Assembly (NCBI GenBank): GCA_910587765.1
Contig: CAJUNR010000018.1
Location: 1-64,000 of the forward strand
Source: an uncultured Lachnospiraceae bacterium
GTDB taxonomy: Bacteria > Bacillota > Clostridia > Lachnospirales > Lachnospiraceae
DNA: 64,000 bases
Reading direction: 5' to 3'
Below, one piece after another: positions 48,874 to 57,671 of the stretch. The number at the start of each line of letters is the position of its first letter. The first letter of the stretch is position 1. The notes under the pieces were generated by a model that was not told where the DNA came from, did no database searches, and saw only the letters and a program-made list of their open reading frames with translations. The translations under genes were made by a program, and so were the position numbers.

Positions 48874-51453
48874 CTAGAGGTACTCTTCCACATACTGCTT
48901 AAACTCCTCCATGGACATCAGTATCTTTCTCGGCTTCGTCCCCTCTTCCTCGCCGACGACTCCCGCCTCCGCCAGTTGATCCATGATTCTTGCCGCACGG
49001 TTGAAACCGACCTTGAACCATCGCTGAAGCATGCCGATGGACGCCTTGTCTTTTTCGATCAGGAATTTCCCGGCCTTCTCAAAAAGCTCGTCCCGGTCGC
49101 TGCCTCCGCCCGTCTCCGCCAGAGAAGCGCTCTCCACCGCCGCCTGCATCTGTTTCATCTGTTCGTTCATCCGCTCCTCCATGCCGCTATCCGTGCCGCC
49201 GCACTGGCTGCTCAGATACTCCACGACGGCGCTGACTTCCGCGTCCGATACAAAAGCGCCCTGAACACGCAGGGGTTTCGGCAGGCCGGAGGGAGCGAAC
49301 AGCATATCGCCTTTTCCCAGAAGCTTTTCGGCCCCGTTCATATCGAGAATCGTTCTCGAATCCACGCCCGAAGACACCGCGAAGGCGATTCTGGAGGGCA
49401 TATTGGCTTTGATCAGTCCCGTAATGACGTTGACGGAAGGCCGCTGCGTCGCAATGATCAGGTGGATCCCCGCCGCGCGGGCAAGCTGCGCCAGACGGCA
49501 GATAGCATCCTCCACTTCTCCCGGCGCCACCATCATCAGATCCGCCAGCTCGTCGACAATGATCACAATCTGGGGCATCTTCTCCGGCTTGTGGTCGTCC
49601 TCGATCTCCGCGATGGAATCGATCTTGCTGTTGTACCCTTCTATGTTGCGGACGTTGATCTCGGCAAACCGGTTATATCTTCCCATCATTTCCGTCACGG
49701 CCCAGTTCAGCGCTCCCGACGCTTTCTTCGGATCCGTCACCACCGGAATCAGAAGGTGCGGTATCCCGTTATACGCGCTCAGCTCAACCACCTTGGGGTC
49801 GATCATGATCAGCTTGACCTCCTCCGGACGCGCCTTATACAGAATGCTCATAATCAGCGTATTGATACAGACCGATTTTCCGGATCCGGTCGCGCCTGCG
49901 ATGAGGAGGTGCGGCATCTTCGCGATGTCCGTCACCATAATATTGCCGCCGATGTCCTTTCCCACCGCAAAGGCAATCCGCGATTTGTGATTTCTGAACT
50001 CTGCGGCTTCAAAAAGCTCCCGCAGCAGGACGGTTGAATTTTCCTTGTTCGGCACCTCGATTCCCACCGCCGCCTTTCCCGGAATCGGCGCCTCCATACG
50101 GATATCCGGAACCGCCAGATTGAGCTTGATGTCATCGGAAAGCGCAATAATCTTGCTTACCTTTACCCCATGCGCGGGCTGGACCTCGAATCTGGTCACC
50201 GCCGGTCCCTGGCTCACATTGGTTACCGTGGCGTTCACCCCGAAATCTTCCATGATCTGCTGAAGATGCCGCGCCGTCTCCTGAAGCTGCAGGGAGACGT
50301 CCTTTTTCCCACTCTCCCGTTTGGGCGCCGTCAGCAGCGTAACCGGCGGAAAGCGGTACTCCGCCGACGTATCCTGCAAGGTTCCCGGCGTTTTCTCCTC
50401 CGGTTCGGCAAACGCCGGCTTCGGCTCCTCGCGAACCGGCCGTTCTCCGGAACCGGCGGCCGTAATCTGCGGTTCTGACTGCCGGCTCCGACCGCGCAGC
50501 CGTTCTTCTTCCAGTTCCCTGCGGCTGAGCGCGTTTTTCAGCAGATCCTCCTCGTCAAACGGTATCTCCACGGGCTCCGCGTCCTCCTGCGGACTTTCCT
50601 CCCGCCCGCCGGCATCCGCCTCCTCCGCACGTCTGCGCGCCTTTGATTTATGGATCGTAATCGGCCCGGAACCGTCTTTCTCCTCCGTTTCGGGCGGTTC
50701 CGGCCGCTCCGCCGCCGTGATCTCCTGCAGTCCGTTCTCCTGTCTGGGAATCGTCAGATCCGCGGACACTCCGCTGACCTTCTTCTCCAGACGCTGTCTG
50801 CGCACCACGGCCGCCTCCCGCCGCCGCTCCATATCCTGCCTGGCGGTCTCATATACTTTCCTGCTTCCCCTGGACATTCCCCGCACGAAGGAACGCTCCG
50901 TAACGATCACAATGCAGATAATCAAAACGCCCACCAGAACCAGATAAGCGCCGATCAGACCGAACGCCTCCCGTAAAACGCCGGACACCAGACCGCCGAT
51001 CAGACCGCCGCCGGTCCGCTCTTTCGCGCAGTATGTATAAAGCTCCTTCCAGCCATGTACGTCCGCATGGGTCATCGTGAACAGATGCAGCAGCGCGCCC
51101 ACCGATATAGAACCGAGAACCGCCCCCACAATCTTGATCGTGGCGATCAGGTTCTCGCGGTTCGCCAGTGAAAACAGCACCAGCAGAAGCACGACCGCCG
51201 GGAACACATAGGCAAAAAGTCCCATGCACCCGAACAGAAAGCTGCTCATGCCGCCGCCGATTGTGCCGCCGAATCCGAAGTTGCTGAAGAAGAGGAGGAC
51301 CGAGGCAATCAGGATGACAACCAGACGAACCTCCGCCCAGATATCGTTTCCCTGTCCTTTATCCGCCTTATACGCATTCGCTGTTTTCTTTCCCGTATTT
51401 TTTCCCGGAGACGCCGTGTTCTTTCTGCTTCCGGTTTTTCTGGTTCCACTCAT
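48874..51453 (-). CDS. ftsK: DNA translocase FtsK/SpoIIIE
   Basis: An 859-aa protein with four N-terminal TM segments (for example LVVILIASVLLFFSNFGFGG), then a linker of ~250 residues rich in Glu, Arg and Pro. The motor domain has Walker A GATGSGKSVCINTLIMSILY, Walker B IVIIVDELADLMM, and the STQRPSVNVITGLIKANMPS region written here as IATQRPSVNVITGL. A C-terminal winged-helix gamma domain follows (SIGMLQRWFKVGFNRAARIM). It moves chromosomal DNA through the septum in division and sporulation. The start at 51453 (MSGTRKTG) is chosen for its AGGA site; the ATG 8 codons earlier lacks one and falls in a repeat element. Confidence 0.95.
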   Translation of the reverse strand: MSGTRKTGSRKNTASPGKNTGKKTANAYKADKGQGNDIWAEVRLVVILIASVLLFFSNFGFGGTIGGGMSSFLFGCMGLFAYVFPAVVLLLVLFSLANRENLIATIKIVGAVLGSISVGALLHLFTMTHADVHGWKELYTYCAKERTGGGLIGGLVSGVLREAFGLIGAYLVLVGVLIICIVIVTERSFVRGMSRGSRKVYETARQDMERRREAAVVRRQRLEKKVSGVSADLTIPRQENGLQEITAAERPEPPETEEKDGSGPITIHKSKARRRAEEADAGGREESPQEDAEPVEIPFDEEDLLKNALSRRELEEERLRGRSRQSEPQITAAGSGERPVREEPKPAFAEPEEKTPGTLQDTSAEYRFPPVTLLTAPKRESGKKDVSLQLQETARHLQQIMEDFGVNATVTNVSQGPAVTRFEVQPAHGVKVSKIIALSDDIKLNLAVPDIRMEAPIPGKAAVGIEVPNKENSTVLLRELFEAAEFRNHKSRIAFAVGKDIGGNIMVTDIAKMPHLLIAGATGSGKSVCINTLIMSILYKARPEEVKLIMIDPKVVELSAYNGIPHLLIPVVTDPKKASGALNWAVTEMMGRYNRFAEINVRNIEGYNSKIDSIAEIEDDHKPEKMPQIVIIVDELADLMMVAPGEVEDAICRLAQLARAAGIHLIIATQRPSVNVITGLIKANMPSRIAFAVSSGVDSRTILDMNGAEKLLGKGDMLFAPSGLPKPLRVQGAFVSDAEVSAVVEYLSSQCGGTDSGMEERMNEQMKQMQAAVESASLAETGGGSDRDELFEKAGKFLIEKDKASIGMLQRWFKVGFNRAARIMDQLAEAGVVGEEEGTKPRKILMSMEEFKQYVEEYL

Positions 51454-51478
51454 ACTGCCATCCTGTCTTTCTGTCATA

Positions 51479-51498
51479 TTTCATCCGGACGCCCGCAT
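51479..51498. repeat. 53-nt hairpin repeat, partial copy C
   Basis: TTTCATCCGGACGCCCGCAT just before ftsK matches one half of the 53-nt repeat. Its best match is to copy A, which continues the identity into the preceding few bases (about 20 nt identical). Confidence 0.5.
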
Positions 51499-51535
51499 AA
51501 TCGAGCAGGGAAGGTTCATCTTCCCCTGCTCGCGC

Positions 51536-51588
51536 ACCGGGTGTCCGTCAGCCTGCTGACCTGTTTCATCTGGACGCCCGCGTGCATA
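51536..51588. repeat. 53-nt interspersed hairpin repeat, copy B
   Basis: The reverse complement matches copy A (28562-28614) at 47 of 53 positions. The stem is kept as GGGTGTCC/GGACGCCC, with a G-T pair in place of G-C. Confidence 0.7.
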
Positions 51589-51665
51589 AAACAGGACTCG
51601 TCCCAAAGGACCAGTCCTTATATGCCTGCCCATCCTCTTTTCCCGCGCAAAGATCCCTCCGGATT

Positions 51666-51923
51666 TTAAAGGTTTTCCTCAAAAAATGCCAGCATCTCCT
51701 CTGCCGCCACATCCTCATCCGGACCCTCTACCGTCACGGTAACCGTATCCTGGTAACGGATATCCAGACCGATCACCGACATCAGTCTCTTCAGATCCCC
51801 GCTGTTCCCCTTATTGGAGACGACAATGCTGCTTTCAAATTCCTTGGCCAACTGCAGAATCAGTCCCGCCGGCCTTGCATGCATACCGAGTTCCTCTCTG
51901 ATCGTGTACTGAAAAGTCTTCAT
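51666..51923 (-). CDS. HPr-family phosphocarrier protein
   Basis: An 85-aa HPr-fold protein with active-site His in ELGMHARPAGLILQLAKEF and the second helix DLKRLMSVIGLDIRYQDTVT. In Gram-positive HPr the regulatory Ser46 sits in NLKSIMGVMSLG; here the matching residue is Arg (DLKRLMS). HPr kinase could therefore not phosphorylate it at the usual place. It may carry phosphate for a special PTS, or be a paralogue beside a canonical HPr elsewhere. The start at 51923 follows GGAGGG. It is monocistronic, with its own promoter. Confidence 0.9.
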   Translation of the reverse strand: MKTFQYTIREELGMHARPAGLILQLAKEFESSIVVSNKGNSGDLKRLMSVIGLDIRYQDTVTVTVEGPDEDVAAEEMLAFFEENL

Positions 51924-51993
51924 AGCTCCCTCCTGACTCCGCATACCCTCTCTGACCGCGAACCGGCAAACGCCTGTCCGCTTACTTTTTGAT

Positions 51994-52022
51994 ATTATAC
52001 CATAAATACCGGCAAATGTAAA
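51994..52022 (-). promoter_or_regulatory. Promoter of the HPr-family gene
   Basis: TTTACA (52017-52022), 17 bp, TATAAT (51994-51999). It overlaps the downstream edge of the cstA terminator. Confidence 0.8.
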
Positions 52023-52025
52023 CGT

Positions 52026-52058
52026 GAAAAAGGAGACGGCTTCCGCACCGTCTCCTTT
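52026..52058 (-). terminator. Terminator of cstA
   Basis: AAGGAGACGG-TGCGGAAG-CCGTCTCCTT followed by TTT on the minus strand, 30 nt after the cstA stop codon. Confidence 0.88.
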
Positions 52059-52087
52059 GGGATTGCATTCCCGTATGTATCATCCTT

Positions 52088-53812
52088 CTACGCGTTCTTC
52101 GTATTTTTCCCCATCAGCGTCTGGATGCCCTCGATGACGAGGATCACCGCCAGGACGATCAGAAGCACTGCCAGAACCGTCTGCGCGTAGGGACCCCAGT
52201 CCGCTCCGCCCGCGCCGATCAGGCCGATCTGATCCTTGACGGTCAGAATGAGCGAGCAGATCGTCACAACCATCATAAACGCCATCGGGAACAGGAACAT
52301 CTTGTTATTGCGGCCGATATTGCCAAGCCAGGTCGCCACTGCCAGAAGTCCAAGGCCCGCCAGAAGCTGATTCGCCGCTCCGAACAGTCCCCAGATCTTC
52401 GCGTACCCGGTCATGCCGAGCGCGATGCCGATGACAACCGTGATCGCCGTAGACACATACGGATTCACGAGTGTCTTCTTCCAGCCGCTGTCCACATCCT
52501 TCACCGTCTGTCCCGGCTCCAGCCAGAACTCCTGGAACATGAAACGCGCCAGACGGGTCGCCGTATCCAGAGATGTGAGGCAGAACGCGGAATAAGTAAG
52601 AACCAGCAGCGTATACAGTACGTTCTGAGCTCCCTGAAGCCCCGGAATCGCCGCTACCATGCCGGCAATACCGCCCGCGAAGATGTCGGTCGCACCCGCG
52701 GTCGTGCCGATCTTTCTCGCATAGGCGATCGCGCACAGCGTCAGAACCGCCAGCACGCACTCCAGAAGCATGCCGCCGTAGGCGATCGGCTTCGCATCCG
52801 TCTCTTTGTCGAGCTGCTTGGAAGTCGTTCCGGAGGACACCAGCGAGTGGAAACCGGAGATCGCGCCGCAGGCAACGGTTGTGAACAGCACCGGGAACAG
52901 ATAGGAGGTCACGCCCGTGCTCTCATTCGTCACCGCAAAACCGGCAAACGCCGGGAACAGCTCCGCGTCAATCGCCGGATGCGCGCCCACAACGCCAATC
53001 ACCGCGATGATCAGCATCGCATACAGCAAAAATGAACTCAGATAATCTCTGGGCTGCAGCAGAATCCACACCGGAGTGACGGAAGCGATCGCAATGTAAA
53101 TGCCCACAATGATCATCCACTGATTGTTCGTCAGATAGATCGGATGCCAGTTCATGCCGACCGCCATGATGAGGACGATCGCCAGAACACCGACGACGGA
53201 CGCCACGGACATCGGCGCATTCCTTCTGTAGACGCAGAAACCGAAGACAATCGCAATCAGGATAAACAGCAGCGATACCATCGCTACCGACGCGTTGGAC
53301 GCAGACGCCGCGTAATCAACCGCCCCCGCCTCATCCAGCTTCACGCCGAACGTAGAAGCAACGATGGACGCAAACGCAGCTACCACAAGAAGCAGCGTTA
53401 AATAGGCAAAAATCAGAAACAGCCTTTTGGCACGACGGCTCATATTCGCGGAGATAATCTCACCCACCGACTGGCCTTTATGACGGATCGACGCAAAAAG
53501 CGCTCCAAAATCATGTACGCCTCCGAAGAAGATACCACCCACCAGGATCCAGAGGGTGACCGGAAGCCATCCGAACAATGCCGCATTGATGGGACCGGTA
53601 ATCGGTCCTGCACCGGCGATGGACGAGAAGTGATGCCCCATCAAAACCGGCGCTTTCGCGGGAACGTAGTCGACGCCGTCCTCCATGCTGTGAGCAGGCG
53701 TCTCCTCTTTGTTTTCGCCTACGCCCCACTGTCTGCACAGCCAGCCGCCATAAAAGATGTAGCCGACAACCAGTACAGCGATGCTGACGATCAGAAGTAC
53801 TAATGAATTCAT
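52088..53812 (-). CDS. cstA: Carbon starvation protein CstA family transporter
   Basis: A 574-aa polytopic membrane protein with about 15 TM segments. It carries the family blocks VLMGHHFSSIAGAGPITGPI, GGIFFGGVHDFGALFASIRH and FTTVACGAISGFHSLVSSGT (with TSKQLDKETDAKPIAYGGML after it). CstA/YjiY members take up pyruvate or peptides under starvation. The start at 53812 (MNSLVLLIVS) is chosen because the longer frame runs over the upstream gene. It lies 14 nt downstream of a 173-aa hypothetical and is probably co-transcribed with it. Confidence 0.95.
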   Translation of the reverse strand: MNSLVLLIVSIAVLVVGYIFYGGWLCRQWGVGENKEETPAHSMEDGVDYVPAKAPVLMGHHFSSIAGAGPITGPINAALFGWLPVTLWILVGGIFFGGVHDFGALFASIRHKGQSVGEIISANMSRRAKRLFLIFAYLTLLLVVAAFASIVASTFGVKLDEAGAVDYAASASNASVAMVSLLFILIAIVFGFCVYRRNAPMSVASVVGVLAIVLIMAVGMNWHPIYLTNNQWMIIVGIYIAIASVTPVWILLQPRDYLSSFLLYAMLIIAVIGVVGAHPAIDAELFPAFAGFAVTNESTGVTSYLFPVLFTTVACGAISGFHSLVSSGTTSKQLDKETDAKPIAYGGMLLECVLAVLTLCAIAYARKIGTTAGATDIFAGGIAGMVAAIPGLQGAQNVLYTLLVLTYSAFCLTSLDTATRLARFMFQEFWLEPGQTVKDVDSGWKKTLVNPYVSTAITVVIGIALGMTGYAKIWGLFGAANQLLAGLGLLAVATWLGNIGRNNKMFLFPMAFMMVVTICSLILTVKDQIGLIGAGGADWGPYAQTVLAVLLIVLAVILVIEGIQTLMGKNTKNA

Positions 53813-53826
53813 ACTAACTCTCCCTT

Positions 53827-54348
53827 CTATCTTTTGGTTTGCGAATATAGTACTTTTTTCAAAATTTTCGCCGTACTGTGGCCGCTGCGGTTCGAATCGA
53901 CCCTGCTTCTCCCAAGATCGACCACCGCCACATGATAATCCATCCAGCCGTGCAGCGAAAAATGAAAACTTTTGTAAATGCGGCACCTTCTCAATGCCTT
54001 TCTTGCATCCTCATCACAGGTGTCGCAGACAAATACCGGCGTGATAAAAGAATACATATGTCCCGGACCGATATGCAGAAGCGCCATCGCGTCTTTATGG
54101 ACGTAATCCCGCCACTGCTCGTACAGCGGAAGCGTCAGATGCGGGATGTTCAGCAGATAAAGAAACTCCTCGCAGTCCGCCGACCACAGCTCCGCTTTTT
54201 TCGACAGCATGTACTTCTGAGAATGCTCAAAAAAATCACAGCGGGCTGTGATCGGAAGCTGCTCGTCACCGAACCGGTGGATATTATAGTACGTTTCATA
54301 GCTTTTCAGCAGACGCTCCAGGGCAGTCTCCCTCGTATACCGCATCAT
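53827..54348 (-). CDS. Hypothetical protein upstream of cstA (173 aa)
   Basis: A soluble protein, MMRYTRETALERLLKSYETY and onward. It contains DFFEHSQKYMLSKKAELWSA, a region with HIGPGHMYSFITPVFVCDTC (two cysteines) and C-terminal LHGWMDYHVAVVDLGRSRVD with SNRSGHSTAKILKKVL. I do not recognise the family. Its close linkage to cstA and its own promoter suggest it may accompany or regulate the transporter. The start is uncertain by one codon (54348 or 54345), with GGAAAG as the only nearby site. Confidence 0.7.
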   Translation of the reverse strand: MMRYTRETALERLLKSYETYYNIHRFGDEQLPITARCDFFEHSQKYMLSKKAELWSADCEEFLYLLNIPHLTLPLYEQWRDYVHKDAMALLHIGPGHMYSFITPVFVCDTCDEDARKALRRCRIYKSFHFSLHGWMDYHVAVVDLGRSRVDSNRSGHSTAKILKKVLYSQTKR

Positions 54349-54424
54349 CGTCTTTCCATTCTGCCTTTCGTCTCTCATTGCCGTAAAAATAAAAAATTTA
54401 TAAACTTTCTAAACTTTCTTTAAC

Positions 54425-54453
54425 ATTATAGTACATCCCGCCCCGAAATTCAA
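54425..54453 (-). promoter_or_regulatory. Promoter of the hypothetical-cstA operon
   Basis: TTGAAT (54448-54453), 17 bp, TATAAT (54425-54430). The -35 overlaps the last codons of rluD. Confidence 0.78.
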
Positions 54454-55370
54454 GTCATATTCGCAAGCTTTTCCAGCAGGCGCTGAAAGTATTCCGGCAT
54501 CGGAGCCTCCACCTCAATGTACGCTCCCGTCACCGGGTGAATCAGCCCCAGCACCCCGGCGTGCAGCGCCTGTCCGTTCAGATGATACGGATCCTTTGAC
54601 GCGCCGTACACTGTATCCCCCAGAAGCGGATGATGAATCGAAGCCATATGAACACGGATCTGATGGGTACGGCCGGTCTCCAGCCGGCACTCGATCAGCG
54701 TGTGCTCCCGGAACCGCCGGAGCACACGGTAGTGCGTCACCGCCCGTTTTCCGTTCTTCACGCCGGCCGCCATCTTCCTGCGCTCCGTCGGATGCCTGCC
54801 GACCGGCGCGTCCACCGTCCCCTCTTCTTCTCTGATCACGCCCGTCACCACGGCCACATACCGGCGCGTGACCGTATGTTCCTTCAACTGCTCCGCCACA
54901 TGACGGTGGGCGAGGTCGTTTTTGCACACGACAAGAGCGCCCGTCGTATCGCGGTCGATCCGATGGACGATTCCCGGGCGCAGAACGCCGTTAATTGCAG
55001 ACAGCCGGCCCTGACAGTGATACAGAACCGCGTTCACCAGCGTCCCGGTGCGATGCCCGGCGGCGGGATGCACGACCATTCCCTTGGGCTTGTTCACGAT
55101 CAGAAGATCCTCATCCTCATACAGTATATCCAGAGGAATGTTCTCGGCAGGGATCTGCGGTTCCTCCGGTTCCGGAAGGAAAAGTTCGATCTGGTCGTCC
55201 TCCTCCATCCGGTAGCTCGCCTTCACGGGACGGCCGTTGACCAGCACCTGTTCCTCCCTGATCAGTTTCTGCAGCCAGGACCGGGACCGGTCCGAAAGGA
55301 CTGCGCCCAGGTACTTGTCAATCCTCTCTCCCAGAAAATGTTCCTCCGCTTCCAGCCGTATCCGACTCAT
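54450..55370 (-). CDS. RluD-family rRNA pseudouridine synthase
   Basis: A 306-aa protein. The N-terminal S4 domain (ERIDKYLGAVLSDRSRSWLQ) is followed by the catalytic domain with IVHRIDRDTTGALVVCKNDL (active Asp in HRIDRDT) and ECRLETGRTHQIRVHMASIH. This is the RluA/RluD type that modifies 23S rRNA; which position cannot be decided here. It overlaps lspA by 4 nt (ATGA). The lspA-rluD order is common in Firmicutes. Confidence 0.95.
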   Translation of the reverse strand: MSRIRLEAEEHFLGERIDKYLGAVLSDRSRSWLQKLIREEQVLVNGRPVKASYRMEEDDQIELFLPEPEEPQIPAENIPLDILYEDEDLLIVNKPKGMVVHPAAGHRTGTLVNAVLYHCQGRLSAINGVLRPGIVHRIDRDTTGALVVCKNDLAHRHVAEQLKEHTVTRRYVAVVTGVIREEEGTVDAPVGRHPTERRKMAAGVKNGKRAVTHYRVLRRFREHTLIECRLETGRTHQIRVHMASIHHPLLGDTVYGASKDPYHLNGQALHAGVLGLIHPVTGAYIEVEAPMPEYFQRLLEKLANMT

Positions 55371-55891
55371 GCACGCTCCTTCTTTCTCCTCTCCAGCAGC
55401 AGATTCAGATCCTCATCCTTATAATAGAACAGAATCAACAGCGCCAGGACTGCCGTTCCCACGCTTACATAGATATCCGCCACATTGAAAATCGGAAAAT
55501 CAATCAGACGGAAATAAAAGAAATCCACCACATACGAAAGCCGCAGGCGGTCGATCATATTCCCCCAGGCTCCCGCCAGAATAAAGACGGCGATCAGGCG
55601 CAGCGGCCAGAATTTCCCGTCCTCCGACACGCAGCGGAAAAACCAGATCGCGGCCGCAAACACCGCCAGCCCGATCAGCAGAAACAGCGCCCTCTGCCCC
55701 TGGAGCATTCCGAAAGCCGCCCCCCGGTTTTCCAGATAATGGAGCTCAAACACGCCTTCCCACAAAACCAGAGGCACCTGCCCTTTTAAAAAACGAACCG
55801 CCAGTCCCTTGGTCGCCTGATCCAGCGCGATCAGCAGAAGAGTCGCCAGGGCGACGACCCGGGGCCGGCATAACCATTGATTTATTCTCAT
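55367..55891 (-). CDS. lspA: Signal peptidase II
   Basis: A 174-aa membrane aspartic protease that cleaves the signal peptide of diacylated prolipoproteins, the step after Lgt. It has four TM segments. The two catalytic Asp motifs are visible: AGAWGNMIDRLRLSYVVDFF and FPIFNVADIYVSVGT; ALDQATKG and LENRGAAFG are also conserved. The start at 55891 has AGGAG 10 nt upstream. It stands 31 nt after aroB and overlaps rluD. Confidence 0.95.
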   Translation of the reverse strand: MRINQWLCRPRVVALATLLLIALDQATKGLAVRFLKGQVPLVLWEGVFELHYLENRGAAFGMLQGQRALFLLIGLAVFAAAIWFFRCVSEDGKFWPLRLIAVFILAGAWGNMIDRLRLSYVVDFFYFRLIDFPIFNVADIYVSVGTAVLALLILFYYKDEDLNLLLERRKKERA

Positions 55892-55922
55892 TCTCCTCAC
55901 GCTCCTGCAATATGAATACGGC

Positions 55923-57041
55923 TCAGGTATTCTGCGCATCCGCGGATCCGCAGACACAGCGGATGGCCTCCAACAGCTCCTCATCCGACACGTCTCCCGC
56001 CACATACGCTTTCCCGATCCGCTCAAGCAGTACAAAACGGATCTTTCCGGCCTGCATTTTCTTATCCAGCTTCGTTGTCTCCAGGATCTCCTGCGGACAC
56101 AGCCCGGACACCCGGACCGGCAGCCCATAATCACAAAACATTTGTTCTATTCGCTCACAGTCTTCTTCCGTCAGCTTTCCCCTCCTCTGAGAAAGCCGGG
56201 CCGCCGCCGCGCAGCCGACGGCCACGCATTCCCCGTGGCTCATACGGAAATCTTTCAGCTTCTCTATCGCATGACCGATCGTATGCCCGTAATTCAGCCA
56301 GGCGCGGATCCCCTGTTCCGTCGGATCCTCCTCCACCACCTGCTTCTTAATCCGGCAGCTTTCCCCGATCATATGGAGAAGCGCCTCATAGTCTCCGGCC
56401 GCCACAGGCCCGCTGTGCGTCCCGAGCCACTCATAATACGCCGTGTCCTGAATCAGTCCGTGTTTGATGATCTCCGCCATGCCGGAGGAAAACTGCCTCT
56501 TTGGAAGGCTGCCCAGAACCGACAGATTCATATAGACAAGCGAAGGCATGTGGAAAGCCCCCACCATATTTTTCCAGGCGTCAAAATCCACGCCCGTCTT
56601 GCCGCCGATGCTCGAGTCCACCTGGGACAGAAGCGTGGTCGGAATCTGGACAAACGCAATCCCTCTCAGATAAGTCGCCGCCGCAAAGCCGGTCAGATCG
56701 CCGACGACGCCGCCGCCGAGCGCCACCAGCAGATCCTTCCTGTCATATTTCTCAACAATCAGATGCTCGTACAGACGGCGGACCGTATCGAGCGTCTTAT
56801 GCGCCTCCCCCGCCGGAAACGAGAAGACCGAGACCGACGCGCAGCACGGCTCCAGTACGGCCCGCACCTCCTGCGCGTAAAGCGCCTCCACCGCCGTATC
56901 CGTCACAATGCAGAGTTTCCGCTTTTCCACCTGCAGCTTCGCAAGCGCCGCGGGCAGCGCCTCAAAATCCGGCTCCAGACAGATGGAGTAGCACTCCTTT
57001 CCGTCCCTTTTTACATCCAGCTTTCTGTTTTTCCTGTTCAT
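55923..57041 (-). CDS. aroB: 3-dehydroquinate synthase
   Basis: A 372-aa enzyme of the shikimate pathway that turns DAHP into 3-dehydroquinate using NAD and a metal ion. It shows LVALGGGVVGDLTGFAAATY, RGIAFVQIPTTLLSQVDSSI with GGKTGVDF, the metal ligands in GMAEIIKHGLI, and NYGHTIGHAIEKLKDFRMSH. The length is normal. The start at 57041 follows CGGAGGC. It lies first before lspA-rluD; other aro genes are not in the window. Confidence 0.96.
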   Translation of the reverse strand: MNRKNRKLDVKRDGKECYSICLEPDFEALPAALAKLQVEKRKLCIVTDTAVEALYAQEVRAVLEPCCASVSVFSFPAGEAHKTLDTVRRLYEHLIVEKYDRKDLLVALGGGVVGDLTGFAAATYLRGIAFVQIPTTLLSQVDSSIGGKTGVDFDAWKNMVGAFHMPSLVYMNLSVLGSLPKRQFSSGMAEIIKHGLIQDTAYYEWLGTHSGPVAAGDYEALLHMIGESCRIKKQVVEEDPTEQGIRAWLNYGHTIGHAIEKLKDFRMSHGECVAVGCAAAARLSQRRGKLTEEDCERIEQMFCDYGLPVRVSGLCPQEILETTKLDKKMQAGKIRFVLLERIGKAYVAGDVSDEELLEAIRCVCGSADAQNT

Positions 57042-57063
57042 GTCGCCTCCGTTTCTGCTCACA

Positions 57064-57108
57064 GAAAAATATGGTTCCGGATATCTGGCATGCCAGATCG
57101 GGGAACCA
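57064..57108 (-). terminator. Terminator of the sepF operon
   Basis: TGGTTCC (57102-57108 arm) encloses the perfect palindrome ATCTGGCATGCCAGAT (57083-57098), with the matching GGAACCA arm at 57072-57078, followed on the minus strand by TATTTTTCTG. Confidence 0.75.
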
Positions 57109-57134
57109 CATTCTGAAACAGCTTCTTATGATAC

Positions 57135-57659
57135 CTATATGGTCGGAATGTCAAACGCTCCGGAGAGAATATCCTGAAAATCTCCGGAGATGTCCACACT
57201 CTTCGGTGTCACAATAAAGATATAATTGGAAACCTTCTGAAGATTTCCGCCGATCGCGTAGCAGGAACCCGAAGTAAAATCAATGATTCTCTGGGCGATC
57301 TCCACATCCAGTCCCTCAAAATTCAGGACCACCGTACAGTTGCCGAGCAGAGTGTCCGTGATCTCCCGCGCCTCGTCAAAGAGCGTCGGTTTAAAGACAC
57401 ACACCTCCATCCCGTTTCCGGTCTTTCGGGAACGCATGGGTGTAATCCTTGACTGCTGCCGAACCGGCCGGACTTTGCCGGACTCCGTGACAACGTCGTC
57501 CTCCATATCGTAGTCAAAATCACGGTCCTTCTTTTTGAAAACGCTTCCCCGCCTGGGCCGCTCCTCTTCGTAATCGTCATCAAAATCATCATCGTAATCG
57601 TCGTCGTAGTCGTCGCTGCCCAGATGCATGGTATCCATGATTTTATCTAAAAAGCCCAT
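57135..57659 (-). CDS. sepF: Cell division protein SepF
   Basis: A 174-aa SepF. An N-terminal amphipathic membrane-binding helix (MGFLDKIMDTMHLG) is followed by an acidic linker of Asp/Tyr repeats (DDYDDDYDDDFDDDYEEE) and the SepF/DUF552 core: VCVFKPTLFDEAREITDTLL, VVLNFEGLDVEIAQRIIDFT, and GGNLQKVSNYIFIVTPKSVD. It links FtsZ filaments to the membrane. The acidic linker is longer than in Bacillus. It lies 12 nt after yggS, the usual arrangement. Confidence 0.96.
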   Translation of the reverse strand: MGFLDKIMDTMHLGSDDYDDDYDDDFDDDYEEERPRRGSVFKKKDRDFDYDMEDDVVTESGKVRPVRQQSRITPMRSRKTGNGMEVCVFKPTLFDEAREITDTLLGNCTVVLNFEGLDVEIAQRIIDFTSGSCYAIGGNLQKVSNYIFIVTPKSVDISGDFQDILSGAFDIPTI

Positions 57660-57671
57660 ATCAATTCTCCT

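Noticed and set aside
48124..50037. Long open frame (637 codons) on the plus strand
   Set aside because: It lies antisense to ftsK and its neighbour, with a composition typical of reverse-complement shadows.
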